Positions 31,258 through 43,380 of a stretch of DNA of 64,000 nt are shown here, piece by piece (position 1 is the stretch's first letter; every line of letters starts with the position of its first letter). Location of the stretch: positions 12,029,816 through 12,093,815 of the forward strand of contig OZ036006.1 of assembly GCA_964035015.1 (NCBI GenBank), given 5' to 3'. The notes beneath the pieces are model-generated. The model did no database searches and was not told where the DNA came from. It saw only the letters and a list, made by a program, of their open reading frames with translations. This DNA comes from Corallium rubrum. Its lineage: Eukaryota; Cnidaria; Anthozoa; Scleralcyonacea; Coralliidae. Position numbers and translations under genes: made by a program.

Positions 31258-32087
31258 CAATTTTACCGTCTTATTTTCTACAAAATGCATTGAGCATTAT
31301 TTACTAACTAGAAATACATGAATGCAACAACCCCTCGCCCGCTTCTACATGCTTTTTTGAAACACCCCCCACCCACCCACCCTCTGATTAAAATAAGCAC
31401 TCCTGATTATAAAGCCAATATAAAAACAAACAAATATAAAAACAAATGATATTAAATCCTTGGAATATTAAATTATAGAATTTATGGATAGGTCGATAGG
31501 ATGACAAAACATTTCTAGCAAGTCTTTAAATGGCTTCTCTATGCATGTACATTTTGCAAAGGCAGAATTAAAAGTTGACAGCTCAAAAACTACATTTATA
31601 ATAGAGTCTGAGATAAAAACAATTCAGTAGAATTGGGTTCCGGAAAGAAGTATTAAACAGACAACGTTTCAGTTGAAAATTTGGAATCACAGCCAAGAAA
31701 ACCGACAAAGTCCACGTCCACCATGGATAATATAAGCATGATATAAGCCTAAGTGTTTTAAGTTAACTTTAGTTAAGCTGACTGATGGTTAATTTGGATG
31801 AGCAAAGGGAAAGCATGAAAACGTAAGCTGTATATTGTTTTAGGACATAAGGACAAAATACAAATCCCCTACCATTATAAACTTGAATGATTTTGAAACC
31901 ACTGAGTGACCACAAACACTGCAATTCAGATTGAGGTTTTGTTTACCATACGGCGTTTGGTTTCTTCAGGTCCTCTGGTTTCGCTTCGAGATATATTAAA
32001 CCGGCTGTTTGTATCCTCCACGCATGTCGAGATTAGCACCCTTACCGGGCTCCGGGCCTTCTGCCCTATTCCCGGGCTGAAAATATT
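31258..32087. other. Gene-less stretch
   Basis: Bases 31,258-31,317 (ttttaccgtcttattttc, aaatgcattgagcattattt) continue the repeat shared with 53.0-54.1 kb. The rest is AT-rich. About 31,970-32,085 (ggtttcttcaggtcctctgg ... gggctccgggcc) may be the remains of a Penelope-like 3' region preceding the next motif. No frame is recognised. Confidence 0.35.
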
Positions 32088-32136
32088 TATTGAACTAACG
32101 TTTCATCACTACATGCAACATCTTCAGAGTGATTAA
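32088..32136 (-). ncRNA. Degenerate hammerhead-like motif of another family
   Basis: The minus strand reads AATCACT, CTGAAGA, tgttgcatgtagtgat, GAAAC, GTTAGTTC. The two core boxes and a GUU triplet are present and stem I has three pairs. Stem II can be formed only with G-U wobbles (GUUG/UAGU). A weak call. It is a single copy, not a dimer. Confidence 0.3.
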
Positions 32137-33215
32137 ATTATTACAATTACAAAGACTTTATATACATAGGTCACAAGGTTACTAAGACAACGAGTATAAA
32201 ATTACAAAATATCAGATAGAATTTGAAATTACAAAATAACTGTTAAGAATTTGAAAGTTTGTGATACTATTGCAACATATATAGCTGATCGCAATAGCAT
32301 CGGAATTTCAACATCAACCAGGTAGATATTGCTGTTAAAATCATTCGAGATTTCTTCTCAATACAGGAACGTGTATTTAAACCGTCCTTTTCATTGTGCA
32401 TCTTATAGAAGTATTCAGGATGACAAAAACCTTTTGAACTTGTTCTGTTTTGCAATCAATTATAAATTTACACATTACAAAGAATCCTTTTTATTGCACA
32501 GTCTCGAATTTCAGATTGTCAGTTGTTAATTTTCATACCAAACAATCGAAACTACTGATAGTTAAGTCCACAACATTTTATCAAATTTCTAATAATTTAT
32601 GAAAAGAAAAATTTAAAAGAAATTAATATTTTTTTGTCATTTTCTATTAAAATCAGAAGTTGTAAATCGGATAAAAAGTTGTTGTAATTTACAAAAACTT
32701 TCCTATCGATATTCTCAGCTTAAACAGCTTATCTTTTAACGATTGTTGATCTCAACAATTCAATGTGTGATTTCAGTAAGTCTCATGCACTTGAGTAAGC
32801 AAAAACTTGTTTTCCAAGCATGAAATGATTTTAATAATCTAAATAACGATATAATTAGTCTATTCACATGACTAATATGCAATACTGCATGCAATTTAGT
32901 GGATGTACATGTACCTACTAGAGCATTTGGAGGAATAGCAACTATTATTCACATACATGAGGAAAATCGGATTCTATAAATTGCATCGTGTGAACATAGT
33001 TTAAAGTGCCCCTAACCCCGAAATGTTTTAGGTTTAGACTGAAAACACCCCTAAAATTATCAATGTCGTTGAATCACTTGAATGTCTTTGAAAGTTCGAT
33101 AACATTGATATTTGTTCTTAAGTTTTTGTGGTCATGCAGTTTTGTAATATGAAAATAAGGTGTGTGATGATGTAAGATAAGTAAAGCAGAATTGTGAAAC
33201 ATATAATATCGCGTA
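32137..33215. other. No feature seen
   Basis: Strongly AT-rich intergenic DNA with no recognisable gene or repeat boundary. Confidence 0.35.
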
Positions 33216-34300
33216 TATCATCAAAATTACACATCGAACACAGTTTTAAAAATTTTGCATCTATAAACAGTCCATGAGACTGAAGAGGATAGTTATCAGT
33301 ATAGTGATATGGTCGCTAGAGCAACAAATTAGTTTCCAGACCATGCATATAATCTAAAAAATGGGCATAGCCAGAAATACGCGACATGCTATTGCGCAAT
33401 ACCCGCAAGGCAAGTCAATTCAGTCAAATGCGTGTATAAAATTGTAAGCGATCGGGCAAAAATGTTAAAATAATCGGAGAAAATTTACAGATTCACGAAA
33501 TGCGAAACTATCCCTGAGTTAAACGAATGTTTATCGACATAACAAGCTAAAAATTGTTCGCTATTTGCTCAAAATGAGGTGTCCCCCAGACGATTTGTAT
33601 ATCGTCGTTGATTCACGTCGCTTTAGTCTTGAATGTTGGCCATTTACACCCAAGTCCGTGTGAGAAAATGCGTTTATACGGCAAACCATACACGAATGTC
33701 GACATGCGAAACTTGTTCCAGTAGGCCGAAGTTCTGAACAGGTCAGATAAGATAAAATATAAAAATCGTACCTTATTTCGACATTTCCTTTTGCTTGCTC
33801 AAGTTTGTGAAGTATTGTAATAACAACAAACATCGATGTCCGTTTCTGAAGACATCACGTTTTAAAATTGCCATAACTCCGCGATTTTCTGCAGTATCAC
33901 AACTCTTTTGATATTGAATTGATGCTTGTTGTCTGCTTGTTTGATTTACCATGGTTTGAAAATCGACGCACGCATTATTTTAGACATATTTGCCGCTGAG
34001 TCATAGGTTTTGAACTACTTTTGGACAATGCGAAGGAGGCCGAAGCCAGACGAGGAGCAGCGGGATATCGGGAATTTGCCGGATCGTATATCAGGAAATA
34101 TTCCAAATACTCATGCGCTATCACGTAAAACGCTGACAGAGACACATGTCTTGCAGACTCAAATGTCGCGTATTTCTGGCTATGGTTTATTTGTTTTCTC
34201 CCAAGTACTGACCGTTATGGAGTTGGTAATAGTGGAAGGAGGTTCCACAAAGTTAACTAATTTGAAACTAAAGAAGGTTGCTCTGGCAGAAAACAAAGGT
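33216..34300. repeat. Dispersed repeat with two differently interrupted copies
   Basis: The flanking parts (aaaattacacatcgaacac, cagtccatgagactga, gttatcagtatagtgatatgg, cgctagagcaacaaattag; then ttatttgttttctcccaagt, ctgaccgttatgg, acaaagttaactaa, ggcagaaaacaaag) match 62,640-63,240 in order. This copy carries an insert at 33,366-34,184 that the other lacks. The other carries a MITE at 62,695-63,060 that this one lacks. Confidence 0.65.
33366..34184. mobile_element. 819-bp DNA element with perfect 22-bp terminal inverted repeats
   Basis: CATAGCCAGAAATACGCGAC plus AT opens the element and its exact reverse complement closes it. The related locus at 63.13 kb has no such insert, which confirms mobility. 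A target duplication is not evident. The interior has unremarkable short frames on both strands and no transposase. The superfamily is not assigned. Confidence 0.65.
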
Positions 34301-34389
34301 TAATTGAGCGCGGAATTTAGAGGTCTGAAAACTAATTCGTTAATATTACGACTAGATAACTTCAACAATCTTTTTTCAGTTTGGTGGTC

Positions 34390-34895
34390 TGTATATACGT
34401 GCAACGAAATTAAAATCATTGGAACTCGCCGTACGTTGTATTTGGCTCTCGTCAGAACTCATCTCGGCTACGCTACTCAGGTTTGGCCACCACAATCAAT
34501 TGAGTTGTTAAAACGTGTAGAGAGAGTCCAGAGGGGCGCATCTAAAATCATTCTTAACCTACCCTTTCGATGCGAAACGTCCTACACAGATAGATTCAAG
34601 CTAACAGGACTTCTTCCAGTGTCGTACTGGCACGAATACCTTGATCTGTTGTTTTTCTTCAAGCTCTTTAATGGCCTTGTTTATAGTAGACCGGAAATGT
34701 TACCAGCAGTAAAACTACCTGTACGGCAAACCAGATCTGTCAGCAACATCAATGTCATAAGTTTTATTCCTTACCAATGTAGAACAGTAACTTATGAATG
34801 ATCCTTTATGGTCAGAGTAACCAGAACTTGGAATGCATTACCAGACTTTTTAAGGCTAAAAACTCTAACCTTTAATTACTCGGGCTATCTAAGGT
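34390..34895 (+). pseudogene. CR1/Jockey-type LINE, RT C-terminal fragment and 3' tail
   Basis: The frame from about 34,400 reads RTLYLALVRTHLGYATQVWP, KRVERVQRGASKIILNL and RFKLTGLLPVSYWHEYLDLL. After a stop and frame change near 34,800 it continues VRVTRTWNALPDFLRLKTL and a final stop. This is the usual C-terminal region after the RT of CR1/L2/Jockey elements. The 5' side is lost at about 34,390. The tail (attactcgggctatctaagg, then a T run) matches 16,246-16,312. The BEL element is inserted about 50 bp downstream. Confidence 0.8.
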
Positions 34896-34956
34896 AGCGG
34901 AGTCTAGGTTTACCCTCCGTTTTTTTTTTCAATGTCGAGACACGTGATCGAGATAT

Positions 34957-35168
34957 TGTCCTGATTAGCACCCCCCGGACACGGGTCGGGGTCACGTGTA
35001 CAATCACGAGGCCATAAAAAACTTGTCAATTTCACTCGAGAGAGACTTGTGATTCTCAGTGATGTTGTGAGACCTTTTTTGTTTATTTTCTTTATTAAAT
35101 ACTTTATAAATCACAACGCAATGTTTCAAGTTTGTGCGTGAGTGTATACCGAGGACGAATTTGGTATA
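34957..35168 (+). repeat. BEL/Pao 5' LTR, 212 bp
   Basis: It starts TGTCCTGATTAGCACC and ends GGACGAATTTGGTATA. It is identical by eye to the 3' LTR except for one C fewer in a C run. The tetranucleotide ATAT precedes it (34,953-34,956). It contains a plausible polyadenylation region (tttattaaatactttataaa). A primer-binding site, TGGTGCCGTGACC, begins 3 bases downstream at 35,172, typical for BEL elements. Confidence 0.92.
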
Positions 35169-35216
35169 TAGTGGTGCCGTGACCAGGATTATAACCAGAG
35201 TCAGAGATTTAAAACC

Positions 35217-38200
35217 ATGGATGAAAACGAGTCGAGACAAACAGCAGACGAAGGGCCGAGAAATGAAGGCGTTCAACGATTGGAAAACGACATTAAAAAG
35301 GAGATTTCAAAACTGACATTTTACTTGGACCAGACAGAAGAGTTACTAGCATCAAATGACTACGAAGAGATGAATATTGTGGAGCAAAGGACAACCAAAA
35401 TCAACGAGAGATTGTCGGAGTTAATATCGCGTACTCAACAAATGAAAATCGAGCTTGATATTTCACCAAGAAGTGTTAGACAATGGAAGAAGGAAATAAA
35501 GTTGAGTTACGCACCGTTGATCGAAGAGAAAGAAAAGATAACAAAGGCCTTGCAAGAGCGACAACAGGAGATCAAACGAGAAGAAGAACAACAAATTATC
35601 GAAGCGGAAACGCGACAACAACATAGAGCAGAACAACAACAAGAGGAGATTCGTGCCAGACAAGAAGAACGAGAGGAGAGATTAAGACAAGAGAAGTTAG
35701 CACAAGAGCGACAAATTTGGCAGGAGAGATTACGAGCTGAGATCAAGGCAACCGAGCAGAAACTTGAATTGGAAGCACAAGCGAAGTCGACTCAAGCGAA
35801 ATTGCCAAAATTGAAAATTTCGCCATTTAATGGTACGCCAACAGATTGGATAAGATTCGAGAACATGTTTGCAACTCAAGTACATAGCAAACCAATAAGT
35901 GACGAGGAGAAATACGGGTACCTACTAGAGATGGTCAACACGAAGGTAAGAGAAAAGATTAGCAATCTAAAACCAAGTACACACGGGTACAACACTGCAT
36001 GGGACAGACTAAAGAAAGACTATGGACATACTACCTTGGTTGTGAGTGCTCATATGGAGGCTATTATTAGCTTACAAGTTGTGAAGGGATCAAACTACGA
36101 GCAAGTGAAGGAATTCTACGAGAAAGTAAGTCGAAATTATGATGCATTGGAAACATTAGAAGAAGCAGACATGTTAAAAGGATTTGTGATGTCAACACTC
36201 AACAAGTTACCACACATTAGATCAGATCTTGTACGAACTGACGACAGTTGGGAGAAATGGAGTATGAAAGAGTTCCTCGAGAGTCTTCAGCAGTGGTTAA
36301 GAAGAAACAAGGTAGAAGATTCATCTAAGAATGACAGTACCAAGAAGGAGAGACAGTGGTATACTCAGAAGGGAAATGGAAAACCAAAAGAGAAGAAATG
36401 CATATTCTGTGAGGGAAATCATTGGCCTGATTCCTGTAAAATCCAAGATACAAGGGAGAAACGCAAAGCTTTTTTCGTTGCAAATAAGCTTTGCTTCAAC
36501 TGTGGTGTTGCTGGTCATCGAGGGAATGACTGTAGAAGTAGAAATTGCCTGAAATGTAAAGGGAGACACCATACTAGTCTCTGTGAGAAGGTGCTAGATG
36601 GGAATGCTGTTCTTACTGGGTATACCCCTTCTGATGCCGAAGAATCATTGCCAGCCATCATTCCTGTGAGAATAAAAGGAGAAACACTCTGGGCCTACCT
36701 CGACACTGGCTCAGGGAGAAATTTTATATCAAGCAAAGCTATCAAAAACATGAAGCTGTCTCCAATTCGTCATGAGGTCAGACAAATCGTTACAGTAAAT
36801 GGGATGAAGAAGCAGTCATTGCCAATATACTCTGTTGGAATAGAATCGGTGGATGGAAAGCAAGTGGAGACATGCGAAGTTACAGGATCAACGATGCCCA
36901 ACTTTACAACCGTGAGGAGACCAGACATGAACAAGTTGATTAAGAAATACGAACATGCCAAGAACAAACAGTTCTACATGAAGAAGGATAATGAGTATCC
37001 AATCGACCTGATAATCGGAGACAACCTGTATTGCAAGATGAAGACTGAGGAAGTATTCAAGGGAAAGGAAGGAGAACCTATTGTCGAAGGGACCACATTT
37101 GGTTGGGTCATACATGGAAGAGACTACCCATCTAACAAATGCCTGTTTACCAAGGAAGATTCAGATTACGAGAGGCTGTACACTCTTGATGTTCTTGGAA
37201 TTGAAGACCGAAAGGAAAATGATCAGCAAGAAGTCTACTCAGAGTTCAATGAGAACATTGTGAGAAGTGAGGACGGTAGATACGAGGTAAACATCCCATG
37301 GATAGCCGGAAGTCACCTGAGTGAAACAAATCTCGTTCAAAGCAAGAAGAGATTGGTCAATGTTGAAAGGAAGTTGAACCAAGACAAAGAGCTGTGCACA
37401 GAGTACCAAGCAATTATTGGTGAACAGTTGGAGTCCAATATCATCGAGAGAGTGCCACCAACACAGACTGGACAACGAGTCTTTTACATGCCCCACAAAC
37501 CTGTGGTCAGGAGAGATGCAGCAACTACAAAGGTTCGAATGGTGTTTGATGCTAGTGCGAAGCCTCACCCCCTAGCAAGCAGCATTAACGAGTGTATGCA
37601 TACTGGACCTCCTCTTCAGCCGCACCTGTGGGACATCATGATCAGAGCCAGGATGTCAACAAACCTCTTGCTCGCAGATATTAAGAAAGCATTCCATCAA
37701 ATCGGTATAAAAGAAGAAGATCGAGATGCTTTTCGGTTTCTGTTCAATTTCAATGGCATACAAGAACATTTTCGATTTGCAAGAGTTCCCTTTGGTGCTG
37801 AAGCGAGCCCCTTTATCCTTGGTGCGACACTACAGTACCACTACAATCAACAACCACCAGAGTTTGAGGAAACCGTTCAAGCCCTGAGAGAGAACACCTA
37901 TGTCGACAACCTAATGAAAACCAGCAGTGACATCGAGGGATTGGACAAGTTCAAAGTGGAAGCAACAAAGATCATGGAAGATGCCAAATTCCCTATTCAC
38001 AAATGGGAATCAAACGTCGAAGCACTAGATGGGTGTGACATGCCAAATCCAGGAAAGATACTGGGACACCGCTGGGACAAGAAACAAGACACATTAGAAC
38101 TTGAAGTTCCTGTGTTTCCTCCAAACAGACCAGTGACCAAGAAGACAGTGCTGAGCCAATTGGGGAGCATTTACGATCCGTTGGGTCTTCTATCACCAAC

Positions 38201-39950
38201 CTTGGCAGAGGGGAAACATCTTTACCGAGAAGTGTGTGAGGAAAGAAAAGGATGGGATGAAGAAGTCTCGCCTGCCTTGAAGTCAAAATGGTTCAGATGG
38301 ACAGGACAACTGAGAAACGTACGAGTTCCGAGAAGTATTACAAAGGAGTGTAGAAGAACGAGGGGAATCCATATCCACCAATTTGCTGATGCAAGCAACC
38401 TAGCCTGTTCCACAGTAACCATTGCAGCAGTAGAGTCCGAAACAGGAACAGTCAAGGGAATCTTAACGTCCAAGTCGAGAATATCCAAGCGCAACACCTC
38501 TATCGCTCGTTTGGAGTTAATCAGCGGCCATATGGCAGCCAACATGGTGAAAAATGTCTGTCAAGCACTGAAGCAGTGGCCAATATCCTCGGTGACAATA
38601 TGGATGGACAGTATGGTTGCGTTGTACTGGATTACAAAACCAGAACGTCCGTGGAAAGTATTTGTTGCCAACCGGGTGAGGAAAATCGCTGAAACTACCA
38701 AGGATATCGAAGTCAACTGGAAATACTGCCCGACAGAGAAGAATCTTGCGGATCTCGGAAGTAGGGGAGCTTCAATCGATAGAATGGAAAACAAGGGATG
38801 GTTTACTGGTCCAGACTGGATTTTGAAGAAAGAAGATTGGCCTGAACAACCAGAATTGAAGCAGACGCCTAAAGCAATTGAAGAACAAAAGCCAGTAAAA
38901 GAAGCTTCCTATGCCGCCAGAGCTATTACAGATGAATGGAACGACCTGTTAGAACGAAAGCCATATTGGAACACTCTAAGAATTACAGCCTGGGCTTTAC
39001 GATTTATGCACAACAGCCTCGCCAAACTACGAAAGATCAAGAAAAGATCTGGGCCCCTAACAAGCGAAAAAATAATCGCAGCGAGAAACCACTGGGTGAA
39101 AAAGTGCCAAGGAGGAATTCCAGAAAACCTAGAAACCCCCAGCTTCAAGTTGGTGAAAGACGAAGATACAGGAATCCTGAAATGCCATGGAAGAATCCAA
39201 AATTACACGCCTACGTACTTAGAAGATAATCTTCTAGCCGAAAAACTAATCCGACATGTCCACGAACAAAACAACCATTTAGGAGTAGCGCATACGATGG
39301 CAAGCCTGAGAGATGACTGGTGGATACCACACCTTAGAGCCCGTGTTAAGAAGCAAATACGAAACTGCAACATTTGCAAAGTGTATTCAGCCAAGCCGTA
39401 TGGAGCAACCACGACAGCTTCGTTACCAAAGTTCCGTACAGAAGTTAGCCGACCATTTCAACATACCGGGATAGATTTCGCCGGGCCACTCAAGTACGCA
39501 GTGAAAGGAAAAGAAGGAAAGGCTTATGTTCTCGTTTTTACATGTGCAACATCGCGAGCAGTGCATTTAGAACTAACGAAATCGCAAACCGCAGAAGAGT
39601 TCCAAAGGAAGCTCAACGCATTCATCACAAGAAGGACAAGACCACAACGAATAGTGTCGGACAACGCCGCAACCTTTAGAGCCACCGCCATTTGGATAAA
39701 GAAGATTCGAAAGAGTGAGAAGATACAAGATTTCTTGGCAGGGCAAGAAATAACATGGCAGTTTAATTTAGCCAAATCTCCGTGGTGGGGTGGCATGTAT
39801 GAGCGACTGATCAAAGAAATCAAGAAGACGTTGTACAAGACCATAGGTAAGACTTACCTTACCTTTGAACAATTAGAGACGGTGGTGATGGACATCGAGA
39901 GACACCTAAACAACAGACCATTAACGTATGTTGAGAGCGAGCCTGGGTGA
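35217..39950 (+). CDS. BEL/Pao gag-pol polyprotein
   Basis: The frame has 1,577 codons from an ATG 33 bases after the primer-binding site. Order of parts by residue: a charged Gln/Glu/Arg coiled coil (about 100-190); a capsid-like DUF1759 region starting [20 protein letters not shown] (about 195-370); three CCHC-like knuckles ([40 protein letters not shown], about 393-460); an aspartic protease with LDTGS (about 494); reverse transcriptase with [22 protein letters not shown] and TYVDNLM (about 770-905); Pao-type RNase H with HQFADASN (about 1,054); and an integrase with an HHCC finger and D-D-E ([16 protein letters not shown] in WWGGMYERL). The RT active site reads YVDN where I expect YVDD. 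The frame stops 7 codons after LNNRPLTY because of an apparent one-base frame change. Confidence 0.92.
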   Translation: MDENESRQTADEGPRNEGVQRLENDIKKEISKLTFYLDQTEELLASNDYEEMNIVEQRTTKINERLSELISRTQQMKIELDISPRSVRQWKKEIKLSYAPLIEEKEKITKALQERQQEIKREEEQQIIEAETRQQHRAEQQQEEIRARQEEREERLRQEKLAQERQIWQERLRAEIKATEQKLELEAQAKSTQAKLPKLKISPFNGTPTDWIRFENMFATQVHSKPISDEEKYGYLLEMVNTKVREKISNLKPSTHGYNTAWDRLKKDYGHTTLVVSAHMEAIISLQVVKGSNYEQVKEFYEKVSRNYDALETLEEADMLKGFVMSTLNKLPHIRSDLVRTDDSWEKWSMKEFLESLQQWLRRNKVEDSSKNDSTKKERQWYTQKGNGKPKEKKCIFCEGNHWPDSCKIQDTREKRKAFFVANKLCFNCGVAGHRGNDCRSRNCLKCKGRHHTSLCEKVLDGNAVLTGYTPSDAEESLPAIIPVRIKGETLWAYLDTGSGRNFISSKAIKNMKLSPIRHEVRQIVTVNGMKKQSLPIYSVGIESVDGKQVETCEVTGSTMPNFTTVRRPDMNKLIKKYEHAKNKQFYMKKDNEYPIDLIIGDNLYCKMKTEEVFKGKEGEPIVEGTTFGWVIHGRDYPSNKCLFTKEDSDYERLYTLDVLGIEDRKENDQQEVYSEFNENIVRSEDGRYEVNIPWIAGSHLSETNLVQSKKRLVNVERKLNQDKELCTEYQAIIGEQLESNIIERVPPTQTGQRVFYMPHKPVVRRDAATTKVRMVFDASAKPHPLASSINECMHTGPPLQPHLWDIMIRARMSTNLLLADIKKAFHQIGIKEEDRDAFRFLFNFNGIQEHFRFARVPFGAEASPFILGATLQYHYNQQPPEFEETVQALRENTYVDNLMKTSSDIEGLDKFKVEATKIMEDAKFPIHKWESNVEALDGCDMPNPGKILGHRWDKKQDTLELEVPVFPPNRPVTKKTVLSQLGSIYDPLGLLSPTLAEGKHLYREVCEERKGWDEEVSPALKSKWFRWTGQLRNVRVPRSITKECRRTRGIHIHQFADASNLACSTVTIAAVESETGTVKGILTSKSRISKRNTSIARLELISGHMAANMVKNVCQALKQWPISSVTIWMDSMVALYWITKPERPWKVFVANRVRKIAETTKDIEVNWKYCPTEKNLADLGSRGASIDRMENKGWFTGPDWILKKEDWPEQPELKQTPKAIEEQKPVKEASYAARAITDEWNDLLERKPYWNTLRITAWALRFMHNSLAKLRKIKKRSGPLTSEKIIAARNHWVKKCQGGIPENLETPSFKLVKDEDTGILKCHGRIQNYTPTYLEDNLLAEKLIRHVHEQNNHLGVAHTMASLRDDWWIPHLRARVKKQIRNCNICKVYSAKPYGATTTASLPKFRTEVSRPFQHTGIDFAGPLKYAVKGKEGKAYVLVFTCATSRAVHLELTKSQTAEEFQRKLNAFITRRTRPQRIVSDNAATFRATAIWIKKIRKSEKIQDFLAGQEITWQFNLAKSPWWGGMYERLIKEIKKTLYKTIGKTYLTFEQLETVVMDIERHLNNRPLTYVESEPG

Positions 39951-40416
39951 AGACCGAGTACTGACACCAAACATCGTCATGTGGGGTCAGAATTCTCACA
40001 CCTTTGATGAAGATTTCGAAGAATTTGAGGAAGAAGAAGTGGGAAAGTTCGAAAGAAGACTAAACGTTGCTCGACAACATGTTTGGACGCGGTGGAAGAA
40101 AGAATATATCCACAGTTTAATGGAATCCCACCGAATACAGAGAGAAAGATCCGAGGTACCGGACTTGGGGGAGATCGTACTTATTCTAGGAGAAGAGAAG
40201 AATAGAGGACAATGGATGAAAGGGAAGGTGATAAAGCACGTCAAGGGAAAGGATGGGATCGTTCGAGGAGTTATTATCTTACACAAGGGAAACAATATCG
40301 AGCGTCCACTCCAACTTATTTGCCCGTTAGAGATCAAAGCAGCAGCACATGAAGTAAACGGTAACGAAGTCGTTTTGAATGGAAACATTCCAAGAGTTCG
40401 AATTAATTTACTTTAG
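39928..40416 (+). CDS. BEL integrase C-terminal region, separated by a frameshift
   Basis: This frame (+1 relative to gag-pol) carries the DUF5641-type tail of BEL integrases: [14 protein letters not shown], the [12 protein letters not shown] block, and [19 protein letters not shown]. It is part of the same polyprotein in intact relatives, and the listed start is only the first ATG. The change of frame falls at or near the CC at 39,942-39,943. Either a recent mutation or a sequencing error can explain it. BEL elements do not normally shift frame here. Confidence 0.85.
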   Translation: MLRASLGEDRVLTPNIVMWGQNSHTFDEDFEEFEEEEVGKFERRLNVARQHVWTRWKKEYIHSLMESHRIQRERSEVPDLGEIVLILGEEKNRGQWMKGKVIKHVKGKDGIVRGVIILHKGNNIERPLQLICPLEIKAAAHEVNGNEVVLNGNIPRVRINLL

Positions 40417-40456
40417 TGTATAAAAATGGAAAACTTTACATTTTTATAGGGGAGTG

Positions 40457-40669
40457 TGTCCTGATTAGCACCCCCCCGGACACGGGTCGGGGTCACGTGT
40501 ACAATCACGAGGCCATAAAAAACTTGTCAATTTCACTCGAGAGAGACTTGTGATTCTCAGTGATGTTGTGAGACCTTTTTTGTTTATTTTCTTTATTAAA
40601 TACTTTATAAATCACAACGCAATGTTTCAAGTTTGTGCGTGAGTGTATACCGAGGACGAATTTGGTATA
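40457..40669 (+). repeat. BEL/Pao 3' LTR, 213 bp
   Basis: It matches the 5' LTR apart from one extra C in the run after TGTCCTGATTAGCA. It is preceded by the polypurine aggggagtg and followed by ATAT. Confidence 0.92.
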
Positions 40670-40673
40670 ATAT

Positions 40674-41549
40674 TGCATTGCAATTACATCATCCCCGATA
40701 GGCTTTGGCACTTTGCGAATGTGAACGTGCTAAATTTGCTCATTTTCATGCGCCATTTCCGAGGTTCCCAAAGTGTAGTGCATTTTATCGACTACCAATT
40801 GCTTTGCCAAAAGAAGGAGAATTCTTCTTCAGTGTTTGGTCTTCTGTTCTGCTCTTGGCTTTATGATCTTATGACTATGACGATTCTTATGTAACAGGCC
40901 TGACTGCATTACTTTGTTTGGCCTTTTGTTTTCTCCTTATGATTATGCTTTTGCGTACGTGTGAACCAGGTTTAAGGACGCGCTAGTCCCTAATATAATA
41001 TCTTCAGAACTTCCAGAGGACATGTAAATCAAGGCGACGCATTGACTCACACAGGTCACGCCCCTTAAAGGTCAAGTGTTTTGTTGGCATCTTAAAAACT
41101 TAGTACGTGTATCGCCGTTTATACATGTATCAGCAAACTCTACGCACTACTGTACTTCATATAAGACCATATATAGAAGATCTCGTCCGATTTGTCAAAA
41201 ATTATGCATTGTCGTAATTTTAAATTTTAATACTCGCAAGTCAATAATTAAAAGTACCTCTAACCTAGCCTACTTTCTACGTAATTACCTTCACGGAAAA
41301 CTATTCAAGCTCTTTGAAAACTAGCCTGGGCTAGGTAACCACCACTAAAGACCTCTGCTTTCCTATTGGCTAAAATTTTGGCGCGTTTATATTGGCTATG
41401 AGTAAAACTGCAATCATCATCAGTGGATTTAGCCTGACAAAATTCTACGAAATATGTTACTTTGTCGTTTTAAGTGTTCTTTCAAATGCAATCATAAAAA
41501 ACTGGGGTGAAATTTTGTTCCATAAGCACTTGGCTATGCTTATAGCTAT
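40674..41549. other. No recognised gene
   Basis: AT-rich intergenic DNA between the BEL and Gypsy elements. Only short frames without known relatives. Confidence 0.35.
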
Positions 41550-41637
41550 TATAGAATCGCATGTGTATTTATCAATAATCTAATCTCAAGTCAAGTGGTT
41601 GCTCTTACCATACTTACATGAAGTACACTACACTACA
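41550..41637 (-). repeat. Gypsy 3' LTR, 88 bp
   Basis: Minus strand: TGTAGTGTAGTGTACTTCAT ... GCGATTCTATA. It differs from the 5' LTR by an 8-base block (gataaata) and otherwise looks identical. It is preceded by the polypurine tract ggggaggga. Confidence 0.8.
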
Positions 41638-41796
41638 TCCCTCCCCATGTTCATTTTCTTAATTTATGTTCTGTTCAAACGCAACATATACTGTCATAAT
41701 AGATATATCAGTAACAAATATCAACTATTTTACACATATCATTTTTCAACAAACTCACTGTGACATTTCACAAACTTTCTTAGTTGCTACTTATTT

Positions 41797-42000
41797 TCAC
41801 TTGTTCTGTTCATCATGGGAATACGATGGTCTGTCCCTGTTTCTAGTTGGATACCTATCAGCTTCTATTTCTCTTTGATTCTCAATGGTTGTGGTATGTC
41901 CTGCAGTCTCACTGAGTTCGTCATCGTCTTCGTCACTCTTGGTATTTGAATTTGCATGACCAATAAACAACTTGAAGTGTGAGCAATTTCTTGTAATCAT
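41797..42000 (-). pseudogene. Gypsy integrase C-terminal remnant
   Basis: The frame ITRNCSHFKLF ... RYPTRNRDRPSY, of the kind that ends Mag-type polyproteins. It joins the preceding integrase frame at about 42,000, where roughly a hundred codons of the usual integrase C-terminal region are missing. This is an internal deletion with loss of frame. Confidence 0.65.
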
Positions 42001-43355
42001 GTGGTACGGCCAAATAAAGCAGTAGTTGGTGCGATCTTTGTTGTACAGTGGGGCGTCGTGCGATAATTTAGTAAAAATCTGTAGAGCTCCTTTTTCCAGA
42101 TTTTATTTTCGACGTAGGCAGTTTGGATACATTTCTTGAGGGGCTTCATGAAGTTTTCTGCTTCGGCGTTGCCTTGGGGCCAAAGAGGCGTGATCTTTCG
42201 ATGGTTTACCTTGTTTTCGCTTATGAATTTCTTAATCTCGTGGCTAGTGAATGGTGGGCCATTGTCCGTAATTATAGTGTTTGGTAATCCGTGAGTCGCA
42301 AAAACTCTTTCCAGACGTGTGATCGTAGATTCGGATGATGTATTTCGAACTATTTCAACTTCTGGATAACGAGTTCTACCATCAATGATAACGAGAAGTA
42401 GATTGCCATTAGGAAATGGTCCTAGAAAGTCTATGTAAATGGTGTCCCATGGATCTTTCGGAATCTCGATGTTTTCTAATGGGACTGGTTTGTTTGGCAA
42501 TCCAACGGATTGGCAGGCAAGGCATTTCTTTACAGAAGTCCCAACTGATAAATCAATCCCGAGAAACCAGACCTTTTCGCGAATTAATTCTTTTGTCGTG
42601 ACAAGGCCTTGATGTCCTTCGTGAGCTAATTCTATGGCTTGTTCTCGTAATTTCTTAGGAATAATAATCCTGTTTCCACGTAACACCATCTCTGCATCTG
42701 ACGTAATGGTTAACTCGTCTCGTAGTTTACGAAAACGCTGTAATTCTTGGATATCGCACTCTTCTGGAAATGTTTCAGCACCTTTGATCGTATGCCAGGT
42801 GTTTTTCTGAATAATTTCGATTAACTTTTGTAGCGTGGAATCTTCGCGAGTTGCTGTACGGATGTCATCAATATTCATGGCAAGTGGAGTAGCGCTTGTG
42901 GCGATGAAATTGACATATTCTTCGACAAAATTATCTGTTGTCACGGTCTTGGATAGCGGGTGTCGTGATAAGTAGTCTGACGGATTCTTCGATCCTGGAC
43001 GATACCTGACAACAAAATTGTAATATTGTAGTCGAAGACACCAGCGTTCAAGCCTGGCTGAAGGGCGAGGCTTTGGATTTTGATAGATGAATTCGAGCGG
43101 TCGATGGTCCGTAATCAGTGTAAATTTGTGTCCGTATAAATATAAATGAAAGTGTTCAATTCCATAAACAATTCCAAGAGCTTCGCGCTCGATTTGCGAA
43201 TGACGACTTTCAACGTCCGTTAAAAAGCGGCTCGCATAGGCAATAATCTTGGCATCTGTTTTTCCAGGTGTAGTTTGCGATAGTACAGCACCAAGGCCAA
43301 CTGGTGACGCGTCAACGTAAAGTTCAGTTTGTTTTGATGGATTAAAATATCCCAT
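41997..43355 (-). pseudogene. Gypsy RNase H and integrase
   Basis: The frame of 452 codons opens with RNase H: TELYVDASPVGLGAVLSQ, then IEREALGIVYGIEHFHLYLY and TDHRPLEF. It continues with a chromatin-side linker, an HHCC finger (HEGHQGLVTTKELIREKVWF and CLACQ), and the integrase core: YIDFLGPFPNG, IITDNGPPFTS, and E in PQGNAEAENFMKPL. All three catalytic acids are present. It ends at LFGRTT where the deletion begins. It is a fragment of a single polyprotein. Confidence 0.85.
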
Positions 43356-43380
43356 TACGTGTCGGTTCTCAACAAATTCT

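Larger units (their letters stand above)
34957..40669 (+). mobile_element. BEL/Pao LTR retrotransposon, nearly intact and young
   Basis: The 5.7-kb element consists of two LTRs, a primer-binding site, one long gag-pol frame (35,217-39,950), a short second frame (to 40,416), a polypurine stretch (aggggagtg) and the 3' LTR. ATAT on both outer borders (34,953-34,956 and 40,670-40,673) is the likely target duplication. Near-identical LTRs indicate very recent insertion. It lies between a LINE fragment and unrelated AT-rich DNA. Confidence 0.92.

Noticed and set aside
39928-39960. Programmed ribosomal frameshift between BEL frames
   Set aside because: The break lies late in the integrase, where the family keeps one frame, and no slippery heptamer or pseudoknot is evident. 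A mutation or read error is simpler.
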